Source: CAILZL01 sp049840395
GTDB lineage: Bacteria > Pseudomonadota > Gammaproteobacteria > Steroidobacterales > Steroidobacteraceae
Assembly (NCBI GenBank): GCA_049840395.1
Contig: JASGLD010000008.1
Location: 124,001-188,000 of the forward strand
Direction of reading: 5' to 3'
Length of the DNA: 64,000 nucleotides
Part shown: positions 16,560 through 24,321 of the stretch, piece by piece
How positions within the stretch are numbered: position 1 is the stretch's first letter
Layout of the letters: each line of letters begins with the position of its first letter
Made by a program: the position numbers and the translations under genes
Notes under the pieces: model-generated
The model's input: only the letters and a program-made list of their open reading frames with translations
Told to the model about the DNA's origin: nothing
Database searches by the model: none

Positions 16560-17543
16560 ATGAAACCCGAATTCGATGCCGACAAAGTGCTAAGTCGCGC
16601 CCGCGCCGTACTGGAGACGGAAGCCGGCGCCATCTCCGCCTTGATTCCCCGACTTGGCAAACACTTCGCTGCCGCCTGCCAACTGATCCTCAATTGCAAG
16701 GGTCGCCTGGTGGTCTCCGGCATGGGCAAGTCCGGGCATGTGGGCAACAAGATCGCCGCCACCTTCGCCAGCACCGGCACACCCGCGTTCTTCGTCCATC
16801 CTGCCGAAGCCAGTCATGGCGACATCGGCATGATCACGCCGCAAGATTTGGTGCTAGCCATCTCCAACTCGGGTGAGACCGATGAACTGGTCACCATCCT
16901 GCCGGTGATCAAGCGTCTGGGCATTCCGCTTATTGCTTTGACCGGCCGCGTCGACTCCACACTGGGTCGCGCTGCAACTACCACGCTGGATGTCAGCGTA
17001 GCTACCGAAGCCTGCCCCCTGAACCTGGCCCCCACTGCCAGCACCACGGCCACACTGGCGTTAGGCGATGCCTTGGCAGTAGCGGTATTGGAAGCGCGTG
17101 GCTTCACGGAAGAAGACTTTGCCCGTTCGCATCCCGGCGGCACGCTGGGACGACGTCTGCTGCTGTATGTGGAAGATGTCATGCATACCGGCGCGCAACT
17201 GCCGCTGGTGACGCCGGATACGCTGCTGCGCGAAGGCCTGCTGGAAATGAGTCGCAAGGGCTTAGGGATGACCAACGTGGTCGACCAGCGCGGCCATCTG
17301 CTCGGTGTATTCACCGACGGCGATCTGCGCCGCGCGCTGGACAAACAGATCGATCTGCGCGCCACGCTCATTGGCGAAGTCATGACACCGCAACCCAAAC
17401 ACGCCACACCGCGCATGCTGGCAGCTGCCGCGGTGCACTTGATGGAAACCCACAAGATCACCGCCCTGCCGGTGGTGGACGATCATGGCGTGGTGGTCGG
17501 CGCTTTGAATGTGCATGACCTGCTGCGCGCCGGTGTGATGTAA
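16560..17543 (+). CDS. kdsD: Arabinose-5-phosphate isomerase KdsD
   Basis: A 327-residue protein with an N-terminal SIS sugar-isomerase domain ('VVSGMGKSGHVGNKIAATFA', 'HPAEASHGDIGMI', 'SNSGETDELV') and two C-terminal CBS domains (about 205-325). It converts ribulose 5-phosphate to arabinose 5-phosphate, the first step of Kdo synthesis for LPS. Length is almost identical to E. coli KdsD (328). The stop codon abuts the kdsC start, and the whole kdsD-kdsC-lptC-lptA-lptB run is tightly packed, consistent with one operon. Confidence 0.96.
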   Translation: MKPEFDADKVLSRARAVLETEAGAISALIPRLGKHFAAACQLILNCKGRLVVSGMGKSGHVGNKIAATFASTGTPAFFVHPAEASHGDIGMITPQDLVLAISNSGETDELVTILPVIKRLGIPLIALTGRVDSTLGRAATTTLDVSVATEACPLNLAPTASTTATLALGDALAVAVLEARGFTEEDFARSHPGGTLGRRLLLYVEDVMHTGAQLPLVTPDTLLREGLLEMSRKGLGMTNVVDQRGHLLGVFTDGDLRRALDKQIDLRATLIGEVMTPQPKHATPRMLAAAAVHLMETHKITALPVVDDHGVVVGALNVHDLLRAGVM

Positions 17544-18080
17544 ATGACGACTAACCAGACTCATTCCCTGACACAGCCCGAGCTGCAACAACGCGCCGCC
17601 TCCATTCGCCTATTGGTGCTGGATGTAGACGGCGTGCTCACCGACGGCCGCCTGTACTTCACTGCCGAAGGCGAAGCCTTGAAGGCCTTCCATGTGCGCG
17701 ACGGCGCCGGCATCGTACAGCTGCGCAAGGCGGGCATTCACATCGCTATCATCTCCGGTCGCAATTCCATGGCGGTGGACACACGCATGAATGAATTGGG
17801 CGTGCAGTATGTGAAGCAAGGTATCAGCGACAAACAGGCGGCATTGCGCGAACTGCAACAACATTTGCAACTGGATGAGTGCAGCATCGCCTGCGTCGGC
17901 GATGACACGCCGGACATCCCCATGCTCAACATGGCGCATCTGGCAGTGGCGGTGGCGGATGCACATCCGGCTGTGAAAGCGGCCGCGCACTACATTACGC
18001 AGATCAACGGTGGACTGGGCGCCGTGCGCGAAGTCTGTGATTTGATTCTGCAAGCGCGTGGCGCGGCACAAGGTCATTGA
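17544..18080 (+). CDS. kdsC: Kdo-8-phosphate phosphatase KdsC
   Basis: A 178-residue HAD-superfamily phosphatase of the cap-less KdsC type. The nucleophile motif 'LDVDGVLTDG' has Asp27 and Asp29, followed by 'HVRDGAGIVQLRKAGI', 'IISGRN' and 'CVGDDTPDIPML'. It removes phosphate from Kdo 8-phosphate to give Kdo. The ATG follows the kdsD stop codon with no gap, and the stop overlaps the beginning of lptC. The acting form is a cytoplasmic tetramer in known members. Confidence 0.96.
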   Translation: MTTNQTHSLTQPELQQRAASIRLLVLDVDGVLTDGRLYFTAEGEALKAFHVRDGAGIVQLRKAGIHIAIISGRNSMAVDTRMNELGVQYVKQGISDKQAALRELQQHLQLDECSIACVGDDTPDIPMLNMAHLAVAVADAHPAVKAAAHYITQINGGLGAVREVCDLILQARGAAQGH

Positions 18081-18082
18081 GC

Positions 18083-18685
18083 ATGCGCTGGCGCACCATC
18101 ATCGTCACCACCAGCATCTGCGCCGGATTGGCCGGCTACCTGATGCTAATGCGCGATGCCGATGAAGGACTCACCGACATACCGGCGCCCGAGCAGCCCG
18201 GTTACTACCTGAAGCAGGCCACCGTTACTCAGACCGGCGTCAATGGCCTGCTGCGAACGCGCTTGAAGGCCGAGCAGATCATGCAGAATGTGGCCGACGA
18301 CAGCATCAGCATGCAACAAGTGGTGGTCGATCATCTGGACGAAGACGCAAATGACTGGCTACTGACCGCCGATAGCGGCCACCTGCCGCCGGGCTCAGCC
18401 AATGTTGAGTTCAATCAAAAATACGCACAGGGCGACATCAAGCCGGGCACAGCCATTCTCACCCTCACCGGCAATGTGCTCATACGGGCGCGCGATGTCA
18501 GCAAGACCAATGTCGAAATCCATACCGATGTCTTGAATGTCGATACCGTCAGCTATGTCGCCACTGCGCCGGGCAAGGTACGCTTTGTTCAAGGTCGGAA
18601 TGAACTGACCGGCGTGGGTATGAAATTCGATTTCAAGGGTCAGAAGCTCCGGCTAGAATCGCAGATCAATGGTCACTACCAGTAA
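18083..18685 (+). CDS. lptC: LPS transport protein LptC
   Basis: A 200-residue bitopic inner-membrane protein with one N-terminal helix (about residues 5-22) and a periplasmic beta-jellyroll of the OstA/LptC type ('YYLKQATVTQTGVNG', 'LRTRLKAEQIMQ', 'GNVLIRARD'). LptC takes LPS from the LptB2FG extractor and hands it to LptA. ATG 18083 is two codons inside the open frame, whose first codon is TTG. The end overlaps the start of lptA by 17 bases, suggesting coupled translation. Confidence 0.93.
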   Translation: MRWRTIIVTTSICAGLAGYLMLMRDADEGLTDIPAPEQPGYYLKQATVTQTGVNGLLRTRLKAEQIMQNVADDSISMQQVVVDHLDEDANDWLLTADSGHLPPGSANVEFNQKYAQGDIKPGTAILTLTGNVLIRARDVSKTNVEIHTDVLNVDTVSYVATAPGKVRFVQGRNELTGVGMKFDFKGQKLRLESQINGHYQ

Positions 18686-19367
18686 ATCAATTTCCGATCT
18701 GATCGGCGCACTTCGTTGCGGTCTGCTGGTTAGCGTCTTTGCGTGTATTCCGTTTGCCGGCAACGCTGCCATCAAACAAACCATAGGCGGCCTCACTCTA
18801 TATGCCGATGGACTGGATGCGGATCTGGTTAAGAATCAGTTGGTGCTGACTAGAGTCACCATTTCCCAGGAGGGTGGCTATGAAATCAAGGCCGACGAGG
18901 CACGCGGCAACGGTATCGATTTAGAAAAAAATGAATGGGCCTTCACCGGCAACGTCAAAATCACTTCGCCTACCGGCTCAAGCACCGCGGATAGCGCCAT
19001 CGGCAAATTTGCCAACGACGAAATCACCGAGCTACATATCGTCGGACAACCCGCCACTTTCAAAGAAAACCGACCCGACCTACAGTTCATGCTGGACGGA
19101 CGCGCCAACCGCATTGACTATGACCTGGTTAAGCAACAAGTGCAGCTTAGTGGCAACGTGTTGTTAAAACAATTTCAGCTCGAGCCCAATCAACAGATCA
19201 AGTACAAAGGTCAAGTGGAACTCAAAGGCCAGACTGTGCTGTACGACATGGCCAAACAGAGCATCAGTGCCAGCAAAGATCCTCAAGGCGAACAATTGGA
19301 AATCAACGTTACGCCGGATAACGAACCGGAAACCGGCAAGAACAAAGCAGGCGCCGCTAAACCATGA
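18669..19367 (+). CDS. lptA: LPS transport periplasmic protein LptA
   Basis: A 232-residue LptA with a hydrophobic leader (about 1-33, cleavage near 'GNAAIKQ') and the OstA jellyroll: 'ARGNGIDLEKNEWAFTGNV', 'GQPATFKE', 'GRANRIDYDLVKQQVQLSGN'. LptA monomers form the periplasmic bridge that carries LPS from LptC to LptD. The C-terminal 30 residues are polar and probably disordered. The start lies inside the end of lptC, and the stop overlaps lptB by four bases (ATGA). Confidence 0.93.
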   Translation: MVTTSKSISDLIGALRCGLLVSVFACIPFAGNAAIKQTIGGLTLYADGLDADLVKNQLVLTRVTISQEGGYEIKADEARGNGIDLEKNEWAFTGNVKITSPTGSSTADSAIGKFANDEITELHIVGQPATFKENRPDLQFMLDGRANRIDYDLVKQQVQLSGNVLLKQFQLEPNQQIKYKGQVELKGQTVLYDMAKQSISASKDPQGEQLEINVTPDNEPETGKNKAGAAKP

Positions 19368-20101
19368 GCCGCCCTCAAAGCGAGCTGCGTGCGGAACATC
19401 TCGCCAAACGTTACAAGTCGCGTCCGGTCGTTAAGGACTTATCCCTAAGTATTCGCAGCGGCGAAGTGGTGGGCATTCTCGGTCCCAACGGTGCCGGCAA
19501 GACCACCGCGTTCTACATGCTGGTAGGCCTGGTCGCCAGCGATGCCGGCAAGATCTTCATCGACGAACGGGATATTTCCGACCTACCCATCCACGCGCGC
19601 GCCAAGCTGGGCCTGGGGTACTTACCGCAGGAAGCTTCGGTGTTCCGCAAGCTGACTGTGGCCGATAACATACTGGGCATCTTGGAATTGCGCCCGGAAC
19701 TGAATAAGGCGCAGCGCGAACAGCAACTGCAACAGTTACTGGAAGAACTGCACATTGTGCATATCCGCGACAGCCTGGGACAAAGCCTGTCCGGCGGCGA
19801 ACGGCGGCGCGTGGAAATCGCGCGCGCGCTGGCTGCCGAACCGCGTTTTATCCTGCTGGATGAACCCTTTGCAGGCGTCGACCCGATCTCGGTAATCGAC
19901 ATCCAGCGCATCATTAAACACCTCGCCGGCCGCAACATCGGGGTGCTGATTACCGACCATAATGTGCGGGAAACCTTAGGGATTTGCGAACGCGCCTACA
20001 TCGTCAGTGCCGGAACTCTCATTGCCAGCGGGACTTCGGAAGAAATCCTTGCCAACAGCCAAGTCCGTGAGGTGTACTTGGGCCAGGACTTCAAGCTGTA
20101 A
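19364..20101 (+). CDS. lptB: LPS export ABC transporter ATPase LptB
   Basis: A 245-residue ABC ATPase. Walker A is GPNGAGKT at residues 40-47, the signature is 'LSGGERRRVEIARAL', Walker B is 'FILLDEPFAGVDP', and the switch His lies in 'ITDHNVRET'. The 'YLPQEASVFRKLTVADNI' Q-loop region is typical of LptB. It drives LPS extraction as LptB2FG; lptF and lptG are not in this window. Its TAA stop is the left copy of a 3-base duplication flanking the inverted-repeat element that separates it from rpoN. Confidence 0.97.
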   Translation: MSRPQSELRAEHLAKRYKSRPVVKDLSLSIRSGEVVGILGPNGAGKTTAFYMLVGLVASDAGKIFIDERDISDLPIHARAKLGLGYLPQEASVFRKLTVADNILGILELRPELNKAQREQQLQQLLEELHIVHIRDSLGQSLSGGERRRVEIARALAAEPRFILLDEPFAGVDPISVIDIQRIIKHLAGRNIGVLITDHNVRETLGICERAYIVSAGTLIASGTSEEILANSQVREVYLGQDFKL

Positions 20102-20365
20102 GGGTCTGTAGTCACTCATATGATCGCTGCGTTGGAGTTCCCAAAAGCGCCAGGCAAGGCGCGAGGAGAGAAGTTTGGTGACTCCAAATGAACGACGAGC
20201 AACGTGGCATGGCGCTTTTGGGAGCCCAACCCGAAGGGACGAGTCCATTGTCACTCAGGACTTTGTTGCTCCTCACTGATGTACGTTTAGTACACTACGT
20301 TCGTCGCGTCGCGTCCTGAGTGACAATGAACTCGTCGCAGCGATCAGATGAGTGACTACAGACCC
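20102..20365. mobile_element. MITE-like nested inverted-repeat element at the lptB-rpoN junction
   Basis: A 264-base non-coding element. Terminal inverted repeats of about 30 bases begin GGGTCTGTAGTCACTCAT on each strand (20102-20131 and 20336-20365, one mismatch). Inside are two further long hairpins: CCCAAAAGCGCCA (20140-20152) with its exact complement (20210-20222), and a 24-base arm (20238-20261) with 20313-20336, one mismatch. The whole would fold as a three-way junction. TAA lies on both sides (20099-20101 and 20366-20368), as expected of a target duplication. Removing the element plus one TAA leaves TAATG, i.e. the lptB stop overlapping the rpoN start. No transposase is encoded. Short inverted ends and a 3-base duplication resemble IS5-like relatives, but this is inference. 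Confidence 0.75.
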
Positions 20366-20367
20366 TA

Positions 20368-21891
20368 ATGCTCAAACCCGCCCTGCAACTCCGACTTGGT
20401 CAGCAACTGACCATGACCCCGCAACTGCAACAGGCCATTCGCCTGCTGCAGCTCCCCGTCCTAGAACTTCAGGCCCAGATCCGCGAAGCACTCGAGTCCA
20501 ATGTGATGCTCGAGGCCGAGGAAGAAGATTCGGTGCTCGAATCTCTCGGCGCCGTAGAGCCCAGCGCCGAACACAGCAACGATTTCGACAGCCACTATAG
20601 CGACGATGCCGGCGCCAACGAGCTGCCCAGCACCCCCTATGAAGAACGGGCCTACGAAGAACAGTCCCAGGATAAAAATCGCGAAGACAGAGTAGATATT
20701 GTCGATGGCACCGACTGGACCGAGTCGCATGCCGTAGGCAATAGCGACTCGCCGTGGAACAATGATGAAGACGACGATCGCGGCCAGGACTTCAGTCACG
20801 GCGATGGCGAAACGCTGCAAGAACATCTTCAATGGCAACTCGGCCTGTCGAAACTGGGCGAACGCGAACAACGCATTGGCGCAGCGATTCTCGACGCCAT
20901 CAATGACGATGGCTACCTGATCGAGCCCATCGAAGAGATCGCGCTGAACCTGATGCCGGAACTCACCGTACAACCGGCCGAGGTTGAACAGTTACTGAAG
21001 ATTGTGCAGAGCTTCGACCCACCGGGCGTCGCAGCGCGCTCGGTCAGTGAATGTATCGAGTTACAACTCAAGCAACTCGATGCCGGCACGCCGGGCTTGG
21101 AAACCGCATTAAGCATTGCGTCCAGTTACCTGGACGAAGTGGCAGCGCATCAATACAACCAGCTGCGCCGGCAATTGCGCACCACTGAAGAAGATCTCGA
21201 TCAAGCGCTGGCGTTGGTGCGAGCCTGTCAGCCACGTCCTGGCGCCAGTCTGCATGCCAGTGCCCCTGACTATGTGGTGCCCGATGTGTTCATTCGTCGC
21301 ACCGAACATGGCTGGGCGGTGGAGATCAATCCAGCCAGCGTGCCACGCATTCGTGTCAATCAAAGCTATGCCGGTATGTTGGGACGTTCATCCGACTACG
21401 CCACCATGCGCACCCAATTGCAGGAAGCGCGCTGGTTGATTCGCAGTCTGGAAATCCGCAACGAAACCCTGTTGAAAGTGGCGCGCTGCATTGTGCAACG
21501 CCAGGCTGCCTTCCTGGATCAAGGCGAAGAATTCATGCAGCCGATGATCTTGAAAGACGTGGCCGATGCCGTGGAGATGCACGAATCCACCATTTCGCGC
21601 GTGACCACCAACAAGTACATGCACACGCCGCGCGGCGTGTTCGAGTTCCGTTACTTCTTCTCCAGCCATGTATCGGGTACGGATGGCTCGGAACTGTCGT
21701 CCACGGCCATCCGCGCCAAGATTCGCAAGCTGATCAGCGCGGAAGAAACCGACAAGCCTTTATCCGACAGTCGCATTGCCGAAATTCTGTCGGAGGATGG
21801 CGTTCAAGTGGCGCGTCGTACTGTGGCCAAGTATCGCGAAGCACTTAATATCCCGCCGTCCAGCGAACGTAAACGAGTCATTGCAAGATAA
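20368..21891 (+). CDS. rpoN: RNA polymerase sigma-54 factor RpoN
   Basis: A 507-residue sigma-54. The N-terminal activator-interacting region (about 1-50) is rich in Gln and Leu ('LGQQLTMTPQLQQAIRLLQL'). An acidic linker (about 50-150) follows, then the core-binding domain, a helix-turn-helix ('VADAVEMHESTISRVTTNKY') and the RpoN box 'ARRTVAKYRE' at residues 482-491. It directs transcription from -24/-12 promoters with enhancer-binding ATPases. The ATG directly abuts the inverted-repeat element and has no recognisable Shine-Dalgarno sequence in the preceding 20 bases, unlike most genes here. Translation may depend on the element's folded RNA or on read-through from lptB. Confidence 0.97.
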   Translation: MLKPALQLRLGQQLTMTPQLQQAIRLLQLPVLELQAQIREALESNVMLEAEEEDSVLESLGAVEPSAEHSNDFDSHYSDDAGANELPSTPYEERAYEEQSQDKNREDRVDIVDGTDWTESHAVGNSDSPWNNDEDDDRGQDFSHGDGETLQEHLQWQLGLSKLGEREQRIGAAILDAINDDGYLIEPIEEIALNLMPELTVQPAEVEQLLKIVQSFDPPGVAARSVSECIELQLKQLDAGTPGLETALSIASSYLDEVAAHQYNQLRRQLRTTEEDLDQALALVRACQPRPGASLHASAPDYVVPDVFIRRTEHGWAVEINPASVPRIRVNQSYAGMLGRSSDYATMRTQLQEARWLIRSLEIRNETLLKVARCIVQRQAAFLDQGEEFMQPMILKDVADAVEMHESTISRVTTNKYMHTPRGVFEFRYFFSSHVSGTDGSELSSTAIRAKIRKLISAEETDKPLSDSRIAEILSEDGVQVARRTVAKYREALNIPPSSERKRVIAR

Positions 21892-22053
21892 GTAATCGCA
21901 GAAAAAATTGTTAGATAAGTGGAGCAAGTCCGGATCGGCAAGGTCCAATCGATGTACAAGAATTGATACTGTTTTTTTTGCGTATGTAGCGGCCCCGGAT
22001 ATTCCGCCAAGCTGCACATACCCGTTGATGCCTGACAACAATCGGAGGCGCTT

Positions 22054-22374
22054 ATGCAACTCAATGTCTCGGGACACCATGTCGAGGTTACGGCTTCCTT
22101 AAAAGCCTATGTCGAGAAGAAACTGGATCGGATCGTCAGGCACTCCGATCATGTACTCGACGTTCATTGCATACTTACTGTAGAAAAACTGCAGCAGAAG
22201 GCCGAAGCCACCGTCAACCTCAGCGGTAGCAAGATTCACGCCGATGCCATCGATAACAATATGTATGCCGCCATCGATGCGCTGGCCGACAAACTTGATC
22301 GCAGCGTCAAGAAACACAAAGAAAAATTGACCGATCATCATGCCCAGGACGTGGTCAAGAACCGCCTGTCCTGA
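22054..22374 (+). CDS. hpf: Ribosome hibernation promoting factor, short form
   Basis: A 106-residue sigma-54 modulation/S30EA-family protein ('QLNVSGHHVEVTASLKAYVE', 'KLDRIVRHSDHVLDVHCILT', 'MYAAIDALADKLDRSVKKHK'). It lacks the C-terminal dimerisation domain of long HPF, so it is the short type that makes 100S ribosomes together with RMF in gammaproteobacteria. A strong GGAGG lies six bases before the ATG. It follows rpoN by 162 bases, the conserved position. The next gene is rapZ; ptsN, which usually sits between, is absent. Confidence 0.94.
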   Translation: MQLNVSGHHVEVTASLKAYVEKKLDRIVRHSDHVLDVHCILTVEKLQQKAEATVNLSGSKIHADAIDNNMYAAIDALADKLDRSVKKHKEKLTDHHAQDVVKNRLS

Positions 22375-22408
22375 TAACCAGATAATTTTGATCCATAAAC
22401 ATTCACGA

Positions 22409-22430
22409 CAGCCTCACCTCGGTGGGGCTG
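22409..22430 (+). terminator. Hairpin behind hpf
   Basis: CAGCCTCACC and GGTGGGGCTG form a 10-pair stem (one G-T pair) with a two-base apex, 34 bases after the hpf stop. No T-run follows, so it may be a processing or partial termination site before rapZ rather than a full intrinsic terminator. Confidence 0.35.
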
Positions 22431-22519
22431 CTCGTGTATGACATGGTTACGGTGAATAGAGCTTTTCAAGCTCGCGCTGCTGGCCGATACTGGCCGTCTC
22501 TCCACCAGATTCCCTTTCC

Positions 22520-23389
22520 ATGCGTCTCATCGTAGTCAGTGGCCTATCCGGTTCCGGCAAGAGCGTGGCATTGCGCATGCTGGAAGATTTGGACTTCTAC
22601 TGTGTCGACAATCTACCCGCCGGACTGCTGCCCGAATTCATTTCGCACACCGTGCGCTCCGACGAATCGCAGTACCGACTCACGGCCATCGGCATCGACG
22701 CGCGCAATCGACCCGAGGACATTCACTTAGTACCGAAGCAGGTAGCCGAACTGAAACGTAGCGGCGTCAACTGCGAAGTAATCTACCTGCGTGCCGAACC
22801 GGAAACGCTGCTTAAACGTTACAGCGAAACCAGGCGGCGACACCCATTAAGCCGTGGCGGCTTGGGCCTGGCCGAAGCCATCAGCGAAGAACAGCGACTG
22901 CTTGAGCCTATTGCCGGAAGCGCCGATCTGGTGATCGACACCACTCATCTCAGCGTGCACGATCTACGCGAATTGGTACGACAGCGAGTAGGCGAACATC
23001 GGCAGGGACACATGTCTATTCTGTTTGAATCGTTCGCTTTCAAGCATGGTTTGCCGGGCGATGCCGATTTTGTATTCGATGCCCGCAGCCTGCCCAATCC
23101 TTTCTGGGAACCGGGTCTAGCCGAATACACCGGCTTGGATAAACCGGTGGCCGATTACCTTGGGCCGCATCCTCTGGTACAGCGCATGCTCAATGACCTG
23201 ACGGGCTTTCTGGAACATTGGATACCGGAGCTGGCGCGCACCAATCGCAGCTATCTCACCGTAGCCATTGGCTGTACCGGTGGTCAGCATCGCTCGGTAT
23301 ACCTGGTCGAGCGCCTCGCCGCGCATTTCAAGCAGACCTTCCCCTCAGTGCTGGCGCGGCACCAGGTCGTAGGCAAGCTCAAGCGCTGA
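22520..23389 (+). CDS. rapZ: RNase adapter RapZ
   Basis: A 289-residue RapZ/YvcJ protein. Walker A is GLSGSGKS at residues 8-15, with 'FYCVDNLPAGLLPEF', 'DARNRPEDI' and 'HPLSRGGLGLAEAI' following. The C-terminal domain has 'FESFAFKHGLPGDADFVFDA', 'RSLPNPFW' and 'IGCTGGQHRSVYLVERLA'. In E. coli RapZ delivers the sRNA GlmZ to RNase E and so controls glucosamine-6-phosphate synthase for envelope precursors. It sits downstream of rpoN-hpf as usual but without ptsN or an HPr-like gene next to it. Confidence 0.96.
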   Translation: MRLIVVSGLSGSGKSVALRMLEDLDFYCVDNLPAGLLPEFISHTVRSDESQYRLTAIGIDARNRPEDIHLVPKQVAELKRSGVNCEVIYLRAEPETLLKRYSETRRRHPLSRGGLGLAEAISEEQRLLEPIAGSADLVIDTTHLSVHDLRELVRQRVGEHRQGHMSILFESFAFKHGLPGDADFVFDARSLPNPFWEPGLAEYTGLDKPVADYLGPHPLVQRMLNDLTGFLEHWIPELARTNRSYLTVAIGCTGGQHRSVYLVERLAAHFKQTFPSVLARHQVVGKLKR

Positions 23390-23425
23390 AAACGCCGAAC
23401 ACCCCATCCCTGACTTCATTGCTCT

Positions 23426-24193
23426 TCACTTAGTTTGATCGGCTGAAATTCGTTCAATCAACCGAGCCTGTGCCTTGCTCATGGCTTGTTGCAACGTTGC
23501 CGTTATTGCATCTTGTGCTTGTGGATGGTTCGGCGGCAACCGTGCCAAATTCGGCAATATTGCATTCGTCTCAGGTGAGAAAGCAGAATTTACTAGATAG
23601 CTCCGACCAAAAACCGTTACATCAAGCTCAATCGTTATCGGCTGATTGTTATTGGTTAGATCACTCTTATCAAACCAGCCTCCTGTCATTTTTTCGTGCA
23701 CGCACTTAGGCGCTCTGGTGATGTTAACGTCGCCAGAAGACGATTCTGTCGGCGAAGGCTTCAACATTTCCACCAATACGCCGCCACCCGTCGCTGCCGC
23801 CATGTTGGCGGAGTCCTCCTCTTGCCCCCTATTCACATACAAATCATAGCGACGAATCACCAGTTCGGTGCCGGTACGGTTTGGGAAAGCATTGGCCAAT
23901 GCATTGTCCAAGCGGGCGATCCTATCGGGTGCAAAAGACTCATATCCAAGCTGGGTGATGCCCATATAGCAGGAGAATCCGCCCGCCAGTCCAAGCGGCA
24001 TTTTTCGATATTTTGACGAGTCCGGCTTCCTTTCGTCGCGAATGACAAAAGCGCCGCTCAATGCCGCCGGCGGCTGCATAGTGCCTGCAAGCTTTTCGAT
24101 TTTAAGCGCCAAGTCGGGGGTAAGCAGAGCCGTTACGCAGCCTGTAATTAAAGCCAATCCAAGCATTCCGAGAACAATGACGACACGTCGCAT
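23426..24193 (-). CDS. Predicted lipoprotein of unknown function
   Basis: A 255-residue protein with a type II signal peptide: a hydrophobic leader of about 18 residues ends in the lipobox 'LITGC', which would give an acylated Cys19 followed by Val-Thr. The rest is soluble, with no repeats or catalytic motif I recognise; 'ELVIRRYDLYVNRGQEEDS' and 'ITIELDVTVFGRSYLV' suggest beta-strand content. The gene uses more A+T-rich codons than its neighbours. Convergent with rapZ (36 bases apart) and alone on its strand. AAGGGATG before the ATG can serve as ribosome site. It may be an accessory insertion in an otherwise core region; the function cannot be inferred. Confidence 0.75.
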   Translation of the reverse strand: MRRVVIVLGMLGLALITGCVTALLTPDLALKIEKLAGTMQPPAALSGAFVIRDERKPDSSKYRKMPLGLAGGFSCYMGITQLGYESFAPDRIARLDNALANAFPNRTGTELVIRRYDLYVNRGQEEDSANMAAATGGGVLVEMLKPSPTESSSGDVNITRAPKCVHEKMTGGWFDKSDLTNNNQPITIELDVTVFGRSYLVNSAFSPETNAILPNLARLPPNHPQAQDAITATLQQAMSKAQARLIERISADQTK

Positions 24194-24321
24194 GGCACAT
24201 CCCTTTGTTTTTATAGACTTAATTGCGGAATTCTAACTACAAGGACTCTCGGACAACAAGATCACTCATCCATTTCAATTTGAAATCATGAAATGAATAT
24301 CAACTTCAAAGTCAGAGTGAC

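Noticed and set aside
20352..20600. Alternative 82-codon frame at the start of rpoN
   Set aside because: Out of frame with rpoN, Arg/Pro-rich, no support; a shadow of the Gln-rich N-terminus.
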